Shown here piece after piece: positions 6,308-8,228 of a DNA stretch of 8,228 bases; positions within the stretch are counted from its first letter, which is position 1, and each line of letters starts with the position of its first letter. Source of the stretch: Pirellulales bacterium. Its GTDB lineage: Bacteria > Planctomycetota > Planctomycetia > Pirellulales > JAICIG01. Below the pieces are notes generated by a model. The model did no database searches, was not told the DNA's origin, and saw nothing but the letters and a program-made list of their open reading frames with translations. The translations under genes and the position numbers were made by a program. The DNA lies in the NCBI GenBank assembly GCA_025924495.1, contig JAICIG010000362.1, positions 1 through 8,228 of the forward strand. Reading direction: 5' to 3'.

Positions 6308-6457
6308 AGAAAACGCCGAATGCTGAAAGATGAAATGGCGAAGCCGCAAGGCCCACATTGCAACCGAAATTGTTTCCTGCTTTGGAATTTGTGATTGTAC
6401 TCCGCGCAGCAAAAGCGCGAAGCCAAGAAGATCACCAAAGCACGAAAAGACGAATGT
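6308..6457. other. Intergenic gap between GTPase and reductase, with repeat-like sequence
   Basis: No gene is supported in this 150 bp. The open frame through part of it only extends the reductase upstream without conserved protein character. On the minus strand, 6310-6350 contains the string ATTTCATCTTTCAGCATT. The plus strand around 6411-6455 is an A/G-rich run with CGAAGCCAAGAAGATCACC and AAAGCACGAAAAGACGAA. Both look like low-complexity dispersed intergenic sequence rather than promoter or protein code. No clear terminator for the GTPase gene and no good sigma-70 promoter for the reductase were found. Confidence 0.4.
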
Positions 6458-7210
6458 TTACGTCTGACCCGCTCGCTTATCGATTGCTTGCCACAGTTCG
6501 GGCACGCCTTGGCCAGTAGCGGCGGTCGCGGCGAGAATGGGGACGGGACGATGGCTGCCGAGTGATAAGGCAGAGTGCAATTGCTGCCGCACGCGATCGG
6601 CGCCGGGCAAGTCGGCCTTGTTGACGACAATCAGATCGGCGACTTCCACCAGGCCGGCTTTTTCCCACTGCACTTCGTCGCCGGTGTTCGGCGTGACGAG
6701 CAGCACGAGCGTGTCGACGAACTGGCGGACGCCAATCTGGTCCTGGCCGACGCCCACCGTCTCGACGATTATCACGTCGAAGCCGAATGCCTTGAGCCAC
6801 TCAATCGCCGGACCGACGGCCGACGAGACGCCGCCTTGAGCGCCGCGCGTCGACAGACTGCGGAAGTAAACGCCCTCGTCGACTGGATCAAACTTCACGC
6901 GCACTCGGTCTCCCAACAGCGCACCGCCCGTTACCGGGCTTTGCGGATCGCAAGCTAGCACCGCAACGCTACGGCCTTGCGAGCGCAAATGGGCGATCGA
7001 TGCTCCGACGACCGTGCTCTTCCCGGCCCCGCCGCTGCCGGTGAAACCGACCACAAGAGTCCGGGACGAAGAAGCGGGGATGAAAGACGAACTAGAGACA
7101 GTCCCTGGAGCAGGCGCCTGGCCGGCTTCAACCAGCGTGATGATCTCGGCCAGCGCCCGACGATCGCGGCGAACAAAACGAGCGAGCAGATCGGCGGCAA
7201 GATCGATCAT
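6458..7210 (-). CDS. MeaB/ArgK-type G3E-family P-loop GTPase (short form)
   Basis: The protein has 250 residues. MeaB-type GTPases act as cytosolic chaperones that guard and load adenosylcobalamin-dependent mutases such as methylmalonyl-CoA mutase. Seen: Walker A GSGGAGKST (58-66), a DPQSPVTGGALLGDR block (88-102, the family's SPxTGG and GDR signature), DVIIVETVGVGQ (145-156, Walker B and switch II), GDEVQWEKAG (177-186) and NKAD for guanine specificity (197-200). Differences from textbook MeaB: the family is usually about 300-340 residues, and here the C-terminal dimerisation arm appears missing. The N-terminal helical part is short and joined to the G domain by a Ser/Pro/Ala-rich linker (about 32-50). 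The third P-loop residue is Gly rather than the usual Pro. The ATG at 7210 overlaps the stop of the upstream M81 gene (ATGA), so the two are probably translationally coupled. No cobalamin mutase gene lies in the window, so the client is unknown. Confidence 0.88.
   Translation of the reverse strand: MIDLAADLLARFVRRDRRALAEIITLVEAGQAPAPGTVSSSSFIPASSSRTLVVGFTGSGGAGKSTVVGASIAHLRSQGRSVAVLACDPQSPVTGGALLGDRVRVKFDPVDEGVYFRSLSTRGAQGGVSSAVGPAIEWLKAFGFDVIIVETVGVGQDQIGVRQFVDTLVLLVTPNTGDEVQWEKAGLVEVADLIVVNKADLPGADRVRQQLHSALSLGSHRPVPILAATAATGQGVPELWQAIDKRAGQT
7207..7210 (-). promoter_or_regulatory. 4-bp start/stop overlap (ATGA)
   Basis: On the minus strand ATGA contains both the GTPase start (ATG, 7210-7208) and the stop (TGA, 7209-7207) of the M81 family gene. 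This arrangement usually indicates translational coupling. It also fixes the GTPase start, since no strong separate ribosome binding site is seen before it. Confidence 0.7.
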
Positions 7211-8228
7211 CGTTCCAAGGGAAACAGCGGTCGACGGCGGCGGCGATAGGGGAGCTGAGAGAAATCGTGGACCAGAATGCCAGCGGCATCGACGTTGTAA
7301 ATCGAGCCGGCGAGCTGCTCGAAGCCCGAGCGAAAATGGACCGACGATTTCAAGCCAATATATCGCATTTTCGCACAGTCGATGCCAAGTGTGCGGGCGA
7401 AGGCCGGATCGAGCGGCTGCTCGCGTTTCGTCACGACGGCGACCGACACTCCTCCGACGCGCAACAAGACGCTCGGCCCCATGTTGCCGGTCAGGCCGGC
7501 ATACATCGGGCCGTCGTAGGCGAACTTGCCGTCGGTGATTGCCACGACTTCGGCCTCGCAGTCGACCGGCGATCCTTGCCGCGGATCGGACTTGCCGCCC
7601 AACTTCAATGAGACTCTGCCGCCGAGCCCGGCGGCTTTCGCCAGCTCAATTGCCTCCCGATCAACCATGTATAGGATCAACGCGTCGCGCAGACCGAGTT
7701 CCAAAAAGGTCCGCAACACTTCCGTCGAATCGCCGGGCGCTCCGCCGCCCGTATTGTCGGTCTGATCGGCCAGCAGAATCGGATATCGTCCTGCTTTTTC
7801 GCCAGCCGCCAGCGCTTCGCGCACGCTCATCGGCGGCGCGTGCCAGCGCTCGCGACGTTCCCAAACCCAGTCGCCCAACTCATCGGCCGCAGCGCGCGCT
7901 CTCGCCTCGTCGCCGTCGGCCACGGCGATGACCGACACGCCGACGTCCGGCACGTCGGCCCAGGGGAACCCCGTGGCAATTGTGACGGAGATCATGCCCG
8001 GTCGCTGTTCCAGTTCGTGAACGCGGCGCAAGACCTCGTCCATCGGCGGGTGGGCCGTCACCTGGCAGCGCGTGCCCCAAAACATCGGCAGTTGCCGCAG
8101 CGCCATCCTAGGGTGGATTTCTCCGCGCAAGGTGCGCACGATAATCTCGGCCGCCTCGCGGCCGCGCTCGCCCATATCGACGTGCGGGTAAGTGTCGTAG
8201 CCGACGATCGCATCGGCGGCCGCCACGC
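7207..8228 (-). CDS. M81 family (MlrC-like) metallopeptidase, C-terminal part
   Basis: The frame is open through the right edge of the window, so the 5' end is missing. At least 339 codons are present, counting from the GTG codon at 8226, which is internal rather than a true start. M81/MlrC proteins are typically about 490-510 residues, so roughly the first third lies outside. Seen: GYDTYPHVD (residues 9-17 of this fragment), the conserved end of the M81 N-terminal domain with a possible metal-ligand His; then a link region; then ADQTDNTGGGAPGDST (153-168), the hallmark of the MlrC C-terminal domain. The protein ends in an Arg-rich stretch (five Arg in a row) before PLFPLER. MlrC itself degrades linearised microcystin, but most bacterial members have unknown substrates, so a hydrolase or amidase-like role is all that can be said. 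It precedes the MeaB-like GTPase with a 4-bp overlap. Confidence 0.88.
   Translation of the reverse strand, partial: VAAADAIVGYDTYPHVDMGERGREAAEIIVRTLRGEIHPRMALRQLPMFWGTRCQVTAHPPMDEVLRRVHELEQRPGMISVTIATGFPWADVPDVGVSVIAVADGDEARARAAADELGDWVWERRERWHAPPMSVREALAAGEKAGRYPILLADQTDNTGGGAPGDSTEVLRTFLELGLRDALILYMVDREAIELAKAAGLGGRVSLKLGGKSDPRQGSPVDCEAEVVAITDGKFAYDGPMYAGLTGNMGPSVLLRVGGVSVAVVTKREQPLDPAFARTLGIDCAKMRYIGLKSSVHFRSGFEQLAGSIYNVDAAGILVHDFSQLPYRRRRRPLFPLER

Noticed and set aside
6281..6412. Reductase start at 6412 (329 residues)
   Set aside because: The extra N-terminal residues have no similarity to SDR proteins and fall in repeat-like intergenic DNA. The family N-terminus aligns with the ATG at 6280.

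Overview
The window reads as a piece of a planctomycete chromosome, most likely Pirellulales-like. This is inferred from the high-GC codon use, a very large secreted protein built from PPC-like and Ig-like modules, small orphan multi-pass membrane proteins, and short palindromic intergenic repeats. There is no rRNA or other marker to fix the taxon. No tRNA, rRNA, CRISPR array, transposase or integrase was seen.

Left part, plus strand. Bases 1-129 are the last 42 codons of a gene cut by the window edge. After a 236-bp gap comes a 1144-residue exported protein (366-3800): signal peptide, a TIG-like module, two PPC-like modules, Ig-like modules, and a tandem C-terminal domain repeated with an exact 179-residue period. 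The following 180-bp gap holds a cluster of short palindromic repeats and ends in an extended -10 promoter. That promoter would start transcription at or next to the start codon of the first of two adjacent small membrane proteins (3980-4660 and 4689-5378), which are probably co-transcribed.

Right part, minus strand, convergent with the left part across 44 bp. In order of transcription it holds the C-terminal two thirds of an MlrC-like M81 family protein (7207 to the window edge), a compact MeaB/ArgK-type GTPase coupled to it by a 4-bp ATGA overlap (6458-7210), and, after a roughly 180-bp gap, a short-chain reductase closely resembling mitochondrial-type 2,4-dienoyl-CoA reductase (5423-6280).

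The GTPase and M81 genes form a tight pair. The reductase is in the same direction but may have its own promoter. A link through acyl-CoA metabolism (MeaB with methylmalonyl-CoA mutase, dienoyl-CoA reductase with unsaturated fatty acid beta-oxidation) is possible, but no mutase or other beta-oxidation gene lies in the window. I see no clear defence, secretion or biosynthetic system here. The most unusual items are the covarying intergenic palindromes, the in-register C-terminal domain duplication, and the short MeaB-like GTPase coupled to an M81 protein.
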